DNA of 64,000 bases from Anniella stebbinsi (Eukaryota; Chordata; Lepidosauria; Squamata; Anniellidae), in the NCBI GenBank assembly GCA_029215795.1, contig JARDYH010000003.1:176278382-176342381 (forward strand), read 5' to 3'. Positions 47,574 through 60,239 of this stretch are shown here, one piece after another (position 1 is the stretch's first letter; each line of letters begins with the position of its first letter). The notes beneath the pieces are model-generated. The model was given only the letters and a program-made list of their open reading frames with translations. It searched no databases and was not told the origin of the DNA. The position numbers were made by a program, and so were the translations under genes.

Positions 47574-48134
47574 ACAACAACCCACAAAGGACTTGCTGTT
47601 CTCAAAAGAAACACACTTATTCATTACCCACATTCGTAGCTAGCCCACCCAAATAATTTGCAAATACTGTAATCATGTTTGTTTGAATATGAAGTGTTGC
47701 ATAAAAGGTTTCACTGAAATGCACAGAAGATTCTATCTTATTTTTAGGGGATAAACAGATTCCAGGGGTGTGATCTACTTCAGCCAATCACAAAGCTAAG
47801 ATACAATGCTGCCATTTCTCCATGTCCTATTACAGCAAAGGGAGGCTTGTTTTTCTGCCTTTGTCTGAAATCTTAATGATGAATGGCTGCTTCAGGGAAA
47901 AGATCAAGCTGTGCAGTTAAGATTTATTATGAAAAGCAGATGGAACAAACAAACAGCAAGGGTAGTACAGCAATACCTCTTAAGCACACAGAATTTCAGA
48001 AAGAAAACATACTCCTCTCTGGTATTTGTATCACACTAAACCTAAGCTAGACAGGATAGCAGCAGGCTTGTCTGCAGAACCAGGTCTGTGGTTTAAGATG
48101 CAATCTTCTGCATGTTTTGACACACACACAAAAG

Positions 48135-48245
48135 TCCTCCAACATCCAGCATTCCAGAGTCAGCATGGCTGGCCGGAGAATAATGAGAGTTGTAGGACTT
48201 TCTTCTGTCTAAACATGCATAGGATTGCTCCCTTAATCTTTTTAA
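48135..48245. repeat. Partial MITE shared with 59697-59806
   Basis: Both copies contain a gagttgtagga/tcctacaactc block, 'aaacatgcat(a)gg' and 'ttgctccctt/ttgtgccctt', in opposite orientations in part. Confidence 0.45.
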
Positions 48246-50039
48246 AAAAGGGGGGGGGGGATTTGAAGCACAATATGACCAAGCATGCGGAGCTGAACCT
48301 TCTGCTCCCCGTTACTCCACAAAACTGCTTTTTAAAGAACAAGGGGACATATTTTCTCTGGGCTCTGTGATCAGAAGTAACCCCTCCAAGAAAAAAAAAT
48401 GACTAAAGCAAACAATTATAAGTGGAAAGCAGATGGGGGAGGGTTCAGTTCTTGCCCCTCTAGTGCTAAATTTTAAGTGCCCATCACACCTACTTTATAA
48501 AGGGGCTAGCAGGATCTGGATCGTGTATGTCTTCTTCCATATTGTTTCACATGTCACTTCACACATTTCTATATGGAACACACTTTTGTGTGAGCATTTA
48601 TATGAAATACACATGTCTAAACATCACTTCTTACAATAAATACATAGATTTCATATTCATTCTCTGCAAGAATTTTGCAGTAATCCGTTGATATCTCCTT
48701 AGGAAAAGCAGGTCTATTGTGCTCATATCATAAACATACTACACATGATGTAAAGCGTGTTTCAATCCATTTTCCTGATCTTTACACAGGAGAAATGTGA
48801 ATTTTGCAACTTTTTTATTTTATGTTAAATTTTCTACCCTGCTCTTTAGCTGATGAGGGGGAAAATCCAACATTGCACGAAAAGACTTTTACTCATGCAA
48901 CAGGACTTTCCCCTCCTCCCACTGCAGCCTCCTGCTTCCATCTGCTCTAGAGGGTCCCCCAAACCCTCAGGAGCAGATTTTGAAGATGTAACAGTTTCCA
49001 TACTACTGATGGAAGCTGTTACATTGGTGGGAGTTGTCAATTGGACACCACTCAAGCTTCCAGAATAGCTTACATAATATCAATTATTCAAGAAGTTAAG
49101 GAACTAAATCAATGGAAGGCATTTTAAATCTATAGCATATTGTAGGGTCTTTTTGCTTTTTTGGAAGCACATTAATAATTGGCTATAAAATTGGCTTTGC
49201 CCTCTATATAATGCTCCGTATCGTTCCAATTCCTTCTGAACAAAACAACCCTGTTGTAAAAAAATTAAGGTGCCAGTCCTCAAAGCATTCAATTTATCCA
49301 TACCTAATTTGTCTCAATAGGTCTTGTGCCAGAGGAGTTCCTTGACGAATGGGCTGAGGGGAACAACAACAGTGTTGTATAACAAGTATAAACAAGTTTA
49401 CGTCCTTCATAGTTTCTAAATTTAATTAAGCATAGAACCTGAGTGATAGAGACACCACAGCTGATGTTTTATATCTGAGATTTTAAGAGGAAAGAGGACA
49501 CCACTTTACTTGTTAACATAGCTTCTGTCCCTTATGCATGCTAATCCACATTTTATATGCTCAAATATTTTCACAACATACAACAAACAACAAGGGCATT
49601 CAAGTACTTTCATTCCCTACATGCATTTTTCAACATGTAGCTTCTGACTTACAGAAATAAACATTAAGGAACGCTTATGAAAAGTTCCTCAATGTGAATT
49701 CAGATTGATTAAAAAGTGAAGATAAACAGTTAAAACAGTTGTCCTGATAAGAATTTGGGGCCAAATTAGTTGATAAAGGGATTGTATCTGACTACAGGAT
49801 TGTTACCGCCAAGCTGCTAGTAACCAGATATCCCCTCGAAAGCTAAGGATATACTCTATGCCGTCACTAGTAAAAGAGAGCCCTACAGGCCCACCTCCCA
49901 ATGACATCACAGAAAACCCTCCCTATGCTTATGTGAGTTACTCTGTTTTTAGGGAACAACTCTTGCAATGAAAAAGACTGCGTTTACAAACTTCACAGGT
50001 TTGTACATCACTGGGTTGACTAGATAAAACAAATAATTT

Positions 50040-50765
50040 TTTTAAAAAACAAGCTGAATCCCTCTTCATGCCAGGCAGGGGGACACCCGAAGGGGTCTTT
50101 CCACTGGGGCACCCCTTTCCCCCCTACCCCCACAGATCAGGGAAAAGGATTTCTCTGGCTGATTGAAGTTTAAAGGTCAAGCTGTGGGAGAAATCCTTCC
50201 GCCCCAATCTGCGGGAAATGGCTTCCTTGGAGGTAGGGAGGTTGGGGCGGAGGAGGAAAGACTTGCCCCAGTGGGGGGAACGTTGAGTGTGTCCCCACAC
50301 CCTGGCATGAAAGGGGGGTTCTTCCTTCCTACCCACCTTCCTCCTACTCACCCCGTTTCCTCTGAGCTGAACCCCATTTCTTCTGAGGAACAGGGGGGCC
50401 AGGCTTGGGGTAGGGTGGAGGTTGGTGTGGGCAACCCCTCCCACCCTTCCCGATGCCTGGAACCACAGAAGAAACAGGGCACTTCCCCAGCTCCCTGTAG
50501 GGATCTCTCTCTCCGCCTTGCTTTTGAGAGCTGTCATTTTTGATAGCTCTCAAGAGCAGTGCACAGAGACAGAGATTGCAAGGGGGAACCAGCGCTGCTA
50601 TTTGGTGGGAGGATAGAGAGGGGGCAGGAGTGGGTGAGGGAGGAACTTGTCAATGCACAGTTTGTTAACTCACAGTTGATTATTATCATGTTGTGTGGGG
50701 AGTACACCCTAGATAATCAACCGTTTAGTTGACTGTTAACCCCTATTGTGTTATCCAAACACACC
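50040..50765. repeat. GC-rich repeat-like block
   Basis: A 0.7-kb GC-rich island in AT-rich flanks. It carries a short hairpin (ttgagagctgtca / tgatagctctcaa, about 50524-50552) and a right end (gttgtgtggggagtacacc, then attgtgttatccaaacac) resembling the right ends of the MITEs at 6965-7512 and 57861-58080. The open frames in it have repetitive, biased composition and are not recognisable proteins. Confidence 0.45.
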
Positions 50766-52556
50766 AAAAGAGTCAGGCTTGGTAAAGGGAATGAGGAACA
50801 AAAGGCTTGCTGGGACATTTATTAAGGGTATAGAATCTATGTCCTTTTTGGGTTACATGTGAATTATCATTGACTTCTGGGGGAAAACTCAACTCAAACA
50901 ATACTTGCCATATTTTAAGAACTAAAACTACTATTTAAGCAGAATCTTTAGAAAGAGGTTGTTGCAAAGTTGCAAGGCCTTTTGCAACTTTCTTATTTAA
51001 TGTGGCAGTGTATGAATTCTATCTTAAAATATGAGCTTTCAATATGAGATCCTTCTATCAACCAAGCTATCACAGGTTTAGCAGCCTCCTTCAGAAAAGC
51101 ACTAGAAGCCAAAACAACAACAACACACCCTATGCTCATTCTAGACAGAGAAACAGGAAACCCTAATGAAAATACACCCATGTTATTAAACAGTTTGCTT
51201 ATCAGGTAGTAATAGAATGGCAGTACCTGACAAAAATAATTCTTCATATCTTTACGATGTACAGAAGACAGGATTAAGACATTCCCCCAGCTCTGCCCAG
51301 TGACTGTGTGCACCTCAAGGTCAATCTCATTCAGCAGCAAGGCAGCAGCAGTACCTAAATCTAACAAATTACGGTCTTGTATGTGTATCTAAAGATATAT
51401 TAAAGAACGTCCAGGGTTCCAATGCACTGAGAATATTGTTCTTCAGGGCAACAGCCAGTAGTCAATAAGTAAAAACACTTACGCTTCAGTTCTGATAAAT
51501 TTGGTTAGCCTCTCATTGATTCATGTTTGAACAGTACTTGAGAAAAAGTGGCTGCAAGTGTCAGGTAATGTGTCAGCTATTCCTTGAATTTTTTTTTTTA
51601 AAGAAACAGCTGAGGGCCTTTGCTACAGATCTCCAATTGCTCCAGATTATGCTCCTCTTCTTTTGTAATCTCATACCTGGCCTCATCTTCAGTCTCTCAC
51701 TTCCAGATTAGACTTCTTGATTGTTCATCCCCAATTCTACCGGATCGCATCTTATTCCTGTTCCCAGATTTCAGCCCCATTCCTGCAACTAACAGCTGTA
51801 GGTTAGACTGTGTACAAACTGGTTTAGAGGTACTATCATATCACTAACTACCTTTTGCTTCATCAGATCTGAATATACATATGAAAGTGCTTTCATATAA
51901 TTTTAAATTATCCAGTTTCCACAAAGCCAACTTAAGTTTTCCTGACCTTTTCATAATAGCATATATATTGTAATATATACACAATTCTGTACAATTTCAA
52001 AGCACTGAAATCCTATGAACTATTCACACCATAACACTGAACTGATTTTTCTGAAATGCTTTCTATTGCCAACATTTGCCTTTGGTTTCTTATCAATGGC
52101 AATTTAGGTTGCAATCTTTCCTTGCGTTTCAGTGCCTATGCAGGTTTTACCATTTAAATGCAATGGGCATGACCTTTTCAAATTAAATATTGCTAAGAAA
52201 ACCTATGCCCTATGACCTCTGATGAACATGGAACATTTTGTTTAAATGAATGAAGTCACAGTGCCCCCAAGTGAGGGGAAAGGTGAAGTAAGCAGAGTTC
52301 GTACAGAACCTAAAGTGCTCTGAGTGTCAACAAACAACTGGTGGGACCTCCCTTTTCACCAAGTATTTACATGTCTAGATCCCATGTCCAGCCCTTTGCC
52401 TAGCCAGTCCTACCTGCATTTAAGAGACATATTTTACTATGCTCAGTGTATTAGATTGAGCTCAGGGTGTTTGTTTTGGTTTCCCCACTGCACCAATTAA
52501 TTTAGATTGGAGGTTGGGGTTAATGTGCCAGTTTTAACCTAAAAAACACTAAATAG

Positions 52557-53787
52557 TAGGGTGACCAGATTTTGAGGATCAAAATCCCAGCCCCCCCCCC
52601 GCCACCCCACCCACCCAAAACAACCCCCCCCCGCGCAGCCCCCCGCCCCCCCCGCGCCGCCACCCCACGCTGCCCGCATGCACGCCCCACGCCGCCCGCC
52701 CCGCGCTCCTTACCGGCTGTGGCGTCTGCTTCCCTCCAGTACTCGGAATCTACTGAGAAACAGGCTTCCTGGCCTGTCTCTCAGTACCGCGCCGGGTGAT
52801 GACGTCATCACCCAGCGCGCTACTGAGGGGCTGCCTCTACAAGAGAGGTTTAAAGCTCTTTCAAGGCGCTTAAAATTTTTTACCTCTACAAGGAGGGAGC
52901 GCAAATCGGGCGTAGAGGCACGCTATCCCTCCGATTGTGCACATTATCGAATGCGCGTTAAATAGCAAGTTTTATTTTGCGGCGGGATGTGCTGCTGCTG
53001 CTGCTGCTGCTCGCTCCCCCGCTCGGCTCCTGGCTTCCCTAGCCAGCTCCTCTGGCTCCGTCTTTTGCCTTCCTTGCCCGCCCACGTCCCTCGACAGACT
53101 TCCCTCCCTCCGGCAGGGGAGGGCGAAGCAGCCAGGCACGCAGGCAGGTAATGGAGCGGAGCGCTGAGGCTGCAGCCAGCGCACGCGGGAGAGCTTCGCG
53201 TGGCCGAAGAAGGGGTCGCCCTGCCGCCGCCCCCCCTCTCCCCGCCGCCACCGCCCCCGCCGGGAAGGAGACGCTCCCCGTCCAGCAGTGACAACTCCTC
53301 CCGGCTCCCCTGAGCGCCCCCCCACCCCCGGTTTCTTGCCTTTGCAGAGAGAAAGGCCGGCGGAGGACTCTCGCTGCCCCCTCCGCTGCTCCCCGGCCGA
53401 GATCGGCTCCTGCCTCCGGGGGTCTTGCCTCCCCCCTCACCTCTCCCTGCCTGCCTCTCGTGCAGAGGTATTAGGGGTAAATGCGCTTCAGGGATGAAGC
53501 GCATAATCACTTAACCAGGCGCAAAAGCGAATCCTTGTGGAGGGGGCCCAAGACAGGCCGCGAAGCCTGTTTCTCAGTAGATTCCGAGCAGCGGAGGGAA
53601 GCAGACGCCACAGCAAGTAAGTGCCTCGCGCCGCCGCCCGCCCGCCCCACCCGCGCCGCGCCGCCCCCCTCCTCGCGGGAGGAGAACGAGCTGTTTCCCG
53701 GAGGTTGCCCCCTGGGGCCTGGTCGGCCCGGTTTGGCCCATTTTTCCCGTTTAGGACCGGGAAACCCCGGGGGGTCTGGTCAGCCTA
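52557..53787. mobile_element. GC-rich hAT-like element carrying a second element
   Basis: The termini TAGGGTGACCAGAT and (complement of right end) TAGGCTGACCAGAC resemble the MITEs at 27139 and 42635. The octamer CTAAATAG flanks both sides exactly (52549-52556, 53788-53795). Inside, long arms (52715-52778 and 53552-53615) are inverted copies around 'tcggaatctactgagaaaca'. Between them lies the element at 52828-53548. The whole is very GC- and CpG-rich. No transposase is recognisable. Confidence 0.85.
52828..53548. mobile_element. Inner DNA element (copy 2), with GC-rich internal segment
   Basis: It starts ctgcctctacaagagagg and ends cttgtggagggggcc. Terminal blocks match 15159-15505, but the middle (about 52985-53475) differs completely: it is GC-rich, starts with a (GCT)n run (about 52990-53010), has a donor-like GCAG|GTAATG near 53146 and acceptor-like tracts ttgcctttgcag (about 53336-53347) and cctctcgtgcag (about 53455-53466). 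Confidence 0.7.
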
Positions 53788-53849
53788 CTAAATAGCCCAA
53801 CATACCTAAGAGACCACCCCTTTACATCCTATCATGGTATTCATCATCA

Positions 53850-55665
53850 AACAGGAATAATAATAATAATAATAATTTATTTATTACCCGCCTCTCCCAA
53901 CGGACCGAGGCGAGGAACAGCATCAAACATAAAATACAAAACTGATTGAAACACATAAAACCAATGCATCATTAAAAAACCAATAAAACACTAATAAAAC
54001 ACTTTAAAATTCATCTGGGTAGGCCTGCCGGAAGAGATCAGTCTTTATAGATCTTTTAAATTCTTGAAGACTGGTGAGTTGGCGAATCTCTCCCAGCAGG
54101 TCATTCCACAATCTGGGAGCGGCAGACGAGAAGGTCCTCCGGGTAATGGTTGTCAATCTAGTTCTTGTTGACTGCAGTAAATTCTTCCCAGAGGACCTGA
54201 GCGTGCGGGGCGGATTGTATGGGAGAAGGTGATCCCATAGGTAACCTGGACCCAAACCATGTAGGGCTTTAAAGGTAATAACCAACACTTTGTACTTCGC
54301 CCAGAAACTGATTGGCAGCCAGTGAAGAGATTTTAAACCCCTAGATGTACCAGTGACCAACCGGGCTGCCATATTTTGAACTAGTTGAAGTTTCTGGACT
54401 AGGCACAGAGGTAGCCCTATATACAGCGCATTGCAGAAGTCGAGCCTCTAAGTTACCAGTGTGTGCACTACTGATTTTAGGTCTTCTAACTCTAGGAAGG
54501 AGCGTAGCTGGTGTATCAGCCGAAGCTGATAGTAGGCACTCCTGGCCGTCGCATCTATCTGAGCTGTCATTTGGAGCGACGGATCCAGGAGCACCCCCAA
54601 GCTGCGGACACAGCCTTTCAGGGGGAGTGTAACCCCATCCAGAACTGGTTGACACAACTCCAACCCCAGGTTGTGGCCCTTGGCAGTAAGCACCTCTGTC
54701 TTGTCTGGATTCAGCTTCAGTTTGTTTTTCCTCATCCAGCCCATTACCGCCTCCAAGCATTCATTCAAAGGAGACACACTATTCTTAGCTGATGCTGTTG
54801 TCAAAGGCATAGAGAAAATTATCCGGGTGTCATCATCATACTGATAGCACCCCACCCCATGCCTCTGGATGATCTCTCCCAGCGGTTTCATGTAGATGTT
54901 AAACAGCATTGGGGATAGGATGGCACCTTGTGGTACACCACATAGCAGCTCCTTCTTTGAGGAGCAGCTATCCCCAAGCATCACCATCTGGAGCCTGCCC
55001 GAGAGGTAGGACCGGAACCATTGAAGCACAGTGCCCCCGAGTCCCAATCCCCTCAAGCGCTCCAGAAGGATACCATGGTCGATGGTATCGAAAGCTGCTG
55101 AGAGGTCCAGAAGTATCAACAGGGACACACTCCCCCTGTCAATACTTAAGCGTAGATCATCCACTAAGGCGACCATAGCAGTCTCAACTCCATATCCTGC
55201 CCTGAAGCCAGTTTGAAATGGGTCTAGAAAATCTGTATCATCCAAAACTGCTTGCAGTTGGAAGGCAACTGCCCTCTCGATCACCTTGCCCAAAAATGGA
55301 AGATTTTATACTGGCCTGTAGTTATTAAGATCCAGGGGATCCAGGGAGGGCTTTTTTAGAAGAGGCTGTACCACTGCTTCTTTTAAACATGAAAAACATT
55401 GTAATTGTGATCTAACTGCATCTCCTCCCTGGGCGACCAGCCAAGAAGGACAGGGATCGAGAGGGCAAGTCGTCCTCCTCACTTGTCCCAGCAGCTTGTC
55501 CACATTCTTGGTACTCACCAACTGAAACTGATCCAGTGTAATTCTACTCGCAGAGTTGCTGGACACTCCATTGTCAGCCTCTGCTATAATGATGGCATCT
55601 ATCCTCTTTTCCTGTACTATGCATTGTGATGGCTGCCCCATAGCTATAGAAATCTTCCTTTGAAG
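53850..55665 (-). mobile_element. L2-type LINE with near-continuous RT frame
   Basis: From 55641 down to 54004 one frame encodes the reverse transcriptase: LDLNNYRPV, LPFLGKVIERAV, TGFRAGYGVETAMVALVDDL, LLILLDLSAAFDTIDHGIL, GVPQGAILSPMLFNIYMKPL and the catalytic CYQYDDDT, then the C-terminal AARLVTGTSRG to [12 protein letters not shown]. Only two stop codons interrupt it: just after NNYRPV (near 55303) and in [10 protein letters not shown] (54448-54450). The 3' end is at about 53855 with an AAT repeat. The 5' part is missing. It is similar to 21057-21745. Confidence 0.88.
53855..53878. repeat. (AAT)n at LINE 3' end
   Basis: Direct reading; typical tail of this LINE family. Confidence 0.9.
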
Positions 55666-56134
55666 ACTCGAAGCCCAAGCATGGTTAGAAATATATAAAA
55701 CCTTTTAACCTAGGCTTTGATACCATAGCCAAACTGTCCCAGAAGGGGGGAGGGGGAAGTTTCCATGTCATTTTAACCCATCTACAAGAACAGCTAACTT
55801 TCTAAACCTGGGTCAGAAGCTAGTTCCTTCTCAATCCCAGGGGATAATATCTGGCCATACCAAGATTAGAATAGAAAAAGATGTTCCCCAGCATACACTA
55901 ACTATCACCAGATTTGGAATGGGAGGAATGACAATGTAAGGACAGAAAAGGAAGTATTAGCACTTCTATCATTACTGAATCTGGTATTTCCTTTCACCCT
56001 TCCATGCTTCTCTATGCTGAGCCTGTCAGCTCATACTCCGCTTTCAAGGAACAGTCTCTGCAGCAGGTAATGTCATATGGGCCAAGAAAAAAAATCAGGT
56101 TATACACCAGATTCTGTCCACAGACTATCAAGTT

Positions 56135-56171
56135 TGTCGTCGTCATCATCATCATCATCATCATCATCATC
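56135..56171. repeat. Trinucleotide (GTC/ATC)n microsatellite
   Basis: Direct reading. Confidence 0.95.
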
Positions 56172-57860
56172 TATCATGATCTTACAGGGGTTACCCAGTG
56201 ATCTCTCAATCAACTACAGATCAGATCCACACCTGTTTAGTACCAGTAATGCTTCAGCATCTGATTTCCCAGACCATTTAAGGGGCCCACATAATTTGTT
56301 TTAACCATTGTTACACAACAAGAGTTTCTAGCACAGGATGGCTAATAATTTTAATATTTGCCGAGATCTTCTCTTTTAACTTTATTGACTTATATGGAAA
56401 ACTCATATTCATCTATGTTGGTATATATGGCTTAGAAACTCTTGCTCAATGCAATCACAAGGAGTCAGGAAATAACTGTTTTTCTGGCTTGAAGTGGAAA
56501 TGAAGCTTCAACTTCAGATGATCACACACCACATGCTTCAATAGAGCAGCTCTTAAATGAAAGACTGAAAATGAACTGTCTTATACTTCCAAAACAGCGT
56601 GGTTAAGACATTCTCTCTTACCAAATAAATGCATGAGCCAACATAAATAAAGTAGAATTACAGTGATCTGGGCAACTGGAAAAAAAAGAAAAGAATATTA
56701 GCCAACAGACTACTGTGATTCATAGCCCATATACAAATATTTTGGATTGTTGGAATTCATTCTGGGATAAGGAATATACTTGATTCTATTTGTTCATTCT
56801 ACTATTAAAACTAAAAAACAGTTTGCATCTCAAGTAATTTAGGCTAGACCCAAGAGAAATTGCCTGGTTAAACAAGTGACAGATGAATAGCTGCACATAA
56901 GACTACAGATGAATCACTGCACATGAAGCTACCTGAACAGCAATATTCCATGCTCAAAATAAATGAGTATGCCAGTTAGAACAGCAGGTGGACTTGGTTA
57001 ATTTCATAGCTATTCCCTAGCTTTGTACTTAGTTGAAAGTGTGAAAACTGCCATCCACATTAGCTCTGGGCTGTCATGATCACAATTGCTATGGTGACAT
57101 AGTACCACCACTGTCTTTCCCACTGTCTTTTTGCTTCATCCGTGGGGTGGGGATGGAAAGAAGAGTATTTAAGTTGTTTTGTATGACTTGAGCATGTTTC
57201 TACGATGTAGCAGCTGTGCAACACTTTAAGATGGGGTCAAACTTTTGCTCACAGACAAGTAGCAGGCATCTCAAGCATGGTCACGTAGTGCTTTCTCCTT
57301 TCTTCCAGGAAAGTGGAAATCCTCCATGCAAACTTCACACTGTGCGGGAGGAGGAAGAGAACAAGAACTGACAAAGCCTTTTAGCAGAGGATAGCCAACT
57401 GCTGTGTAAACACACATTTCATTATCATTTGGCAGCAGCTCAACAAGCAGACAATAAGATACAAGGCAAAGCACACCCTGTGAACTAACGTTATCCAAGC
57501 TACAGTTCACATGCAGTACAGACAAAGCCTTACAAGCCTAGAAAGGAGTCAAAACGAAATGAACCACTGTTACCAATCTCCCAAGTTCAGGAACCATGTT
57601 AGAAGGAAACATTATGGTTCTCAATAATTCTAACACTATTGATAATTTTTTGTATTTGAAACAATGAATTCTTTCCTAGATCAAAGCTCAAATCCTGTCA
57701 TTTGAGGATTTCTACTATTTTGTCTTACTAATTGTACTATAAAAACACACACATATGAAAACACTACTTTTAAAATGCAGACAAATTTACACAAGTCATA
57801 AATATACAAGCTTTTCAGTAGAGAAAAACTGCAACCTGCATAAGATGTGGAGACTCTGAC

Positions 57861-58080
57861 TCAATTCGGACGACATAATAAACAACTGGTGTGGGGGAAA
57901 CAATCGTCAGTTGTTTTGACTATCATGTTATCCGAATGCTGCCATAGTCAACTCAGTGCTGATCCTAATCCACACCACAGTTGATTATTTATTACCATGT
58001 TGTGTGGGGAGTACCCCCTAGATGAACAACTGTAAAGTTGATTATTACCCCACCATTGACTATCGTGTCATCCAAATTGA
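57861..58080. mobile_element. MITE with about 20-base TIRs, 220 bases
   Basis: TCAATTCGGACGACATAATA at the left; the complement of the right end is TCAATTTGGATGACACGATA. Internal blocks aacaatcgtcagttgt and gttgtgtggggagtacc are shared with 6965-7512, so the two are related families. Confidence 0.78.
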
Positions 58081-58727
58081 GCCTCTGTATGCCAACATAA
58101 ATAACTTTTGTATTTGCTTTCTTAACTCATTGTTTAGTTTGTTTTTACTTCTGTTTTAGTGTTATCGTTCTGTTTATTGTTCTCCACTTTGAGTATATTT
58201 AAACTAGAGAAGCAGTTTATAAATGGGAAAATTAAGTATAATCTTAATATAAGAAAAACCATATCCCACTACCATTGTGAAACCATTTATCATGAGAAAA
58301 TCAGTGAATGTGGGGCAGAAAATTTTCCAGCACTATATTTTTCTGCAGGAAATTTTCCATTTCATAAGTATATTAATAAAAATGAATGTATGCCAATTGC
58401 AAATGCAATATTAGGCAAGCTTGGCATTTGAAAGCTGTAATTAAAGTTTTTCAAGTGATTATTCCTGGAAAATATGTGAGAGAATTAATATTGAAATACA
58501 TATATGTCAGACTGAAATGTAACTAATAAGCTGTGACAATGAAACAGAGTACCCAACAACCTTAGTAGAAGAGAACTGAACTCTGCTGAAATAGATGAGT
58601 GGTTATCAGCATATCATGCACAGTTCTTTGGGTTGCTAAAATTAATTAGCGTGTCAACATTTGCAGTACCTTTGTTTTCTTCTTAAATTTAAAGAATGTA
58701 AGGGAACTGCATGCTATTGTCTTGTTT

Positions 58728-58853
58728 TTAGGATGTTTTTAGAATGTTTTAATGCAGTTTTAATAATGTGTATCATGTTTTAATCAGTTTTATGTATTTT
58801 ATCATATTGTTGTTCCCTGCCTCGATCCAAACAAAGAGGCGGGTAATAAATAA

Positions 58854-58895
<42 letters not shown>
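58728..58895 (+). mobile_element. L2-type LINE 3' end with (TTA)n tail
   Basis: ttgttgttccctgcctcgat followed by gaggcgggtaataaataaat and (TTA)n matches the 3' end of the LINEs at 21.7 and 53.9 kb. Confidence 0.8.
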
Positions 58896-60239
58896 TAAAT
58901 TTGTACTAGTATTCCAATAAAATTTATATGTAATATAACTAAATCATATTAAGTGTGCTTTATTTTTCCCCCAAATATTTCAAGTCAAATACCTGTGATG
59001 TATTGAGAGAGAAAAAATACACAGGGTACTGTTTAATGCCTCATTGTTTACGAAATATAAGTAAAATAAGCATGCTAAATTAGATCTTCCCAGGGCATCA
59101 GAAAATTTTCAAATGCAAACTTGAAATTTTCCTATGCATATGGCCCTATGCAAATTGCACTGGAATTTTTTCCAGAAAATTTTACAATTCAAAATTTTCT
59201 GGAAAATTTATATTATTGCAGTAAATCAAGGTTCTAAGCTACCAGCATATTGAGCAGTATGAAGGGTTTATATAGTACAGAACAAGTTAGGAATTTATAA
59301 CAATGAATTCTAAGTTCCTATAAATCTTTCGTTTTGAATGAAAACATCTATTTAGCCAGGGATAGCCAAGACTTGAAACTGGATCTGAGGTACGGCAAGA
59401 AACCACTCATTACAAAAACATATTGCAAGAGATTGTTGACTGTTCCTTTGTATCCTTGAATGTTTCATTTGGAGAGTCAAAAATTCCACATTAAGCACAA
59501 TGATTTGAGCTTGGAAAATTCTGCTTCGAGTTTGAATTTGCACATCTATATAGCATTTCCTGTTTGTGCCATCCGAAGAAATAAGTGTCTCTTAAAACAC
59601 ATTCTAACCAGCAATCCCCCAAACAACATAGAAGCAAGATTACTTGATCTGTAATACTTAAAGCATCCCTCAGTCTGCTGTCAAGAGAAAACTATATTAC
59701 CTTGCAATTCTATGCATGTTTAGACAGAGAAAAATCCTACAACTCCCAACATTCCCCAGCCAGCTATACAGTTTTTTCTGCCCAAACATGTATGAGATTG
59801 TGCCCTTATAGATCAGTGCAAGCAGAAAGTAGACCACAGTCCATTGATGAGCCCACCCTGGCTTCAAGAATTCCAACTCCACCACATCACCCTCTGGCAA
59901 GCATGATGAGCATCCAGCTTTCCTCCAAACCTTGAACCTCAGAAGTGAATGGGGATCATTCCAGCACTTGCATGGCTAATCTTTCCACCTATCTATTCTC
60001 AAATTGGGAGGAAGGCGGGATTGTTTGGCAGCTGTGTGGCCAAGGCTCCTTGGGTGCCTTGGATATGCAGGGCCAAACAATACCTCAGTACAAGACAACT
60101 GGAGAGTGGCCAATGTAGCATCTTTTTTTTTTTTTAAGGGGGGGGGGGTGGTAAAAGAGAATCCTGCAAGTTAAAGGCCAGTTAACTGAAGGTTAGTGCT
60201 GAGTAAATTGGTGGAAACCATTAAGATAAAATTATCAAG

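Larger units (their letters stand above)
46160..52548. other. No gene recognised
   Basis: Contains partial MITEs (about 46160-46262, 47486-47573, 48135-48245) and a GC-rich block at 50040-50765. Otherwise AT-rich and unique-looking. Confidence 0.5.
55666..60084. other. No gene recognised
   Basis: It contains a (GTC)(ATC)n repeat at 56135-56171, a MITE at 57861-58080, an L2 3' end at 58728-58895 and a partial MITE at 59697-59806. The rest is AT-rich and unremarkable. Confidence 0.5.

Noticed and set aside
50124..50543. Overlapping 126- and 137-codon frames on both strands
   Set aside because: GC-rich repeat-like block with biased composition; the frames mirror each other and have no domain.
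52944..53510. 188-codon minus-strand frame rich in Gly, Ser and Arg with a Gln run
   Set aside because: It crosses element boundaries (LINE-free GC-rich transposon sequence); the Gln run is the (GCT)n repeat and the composition is low complexity.
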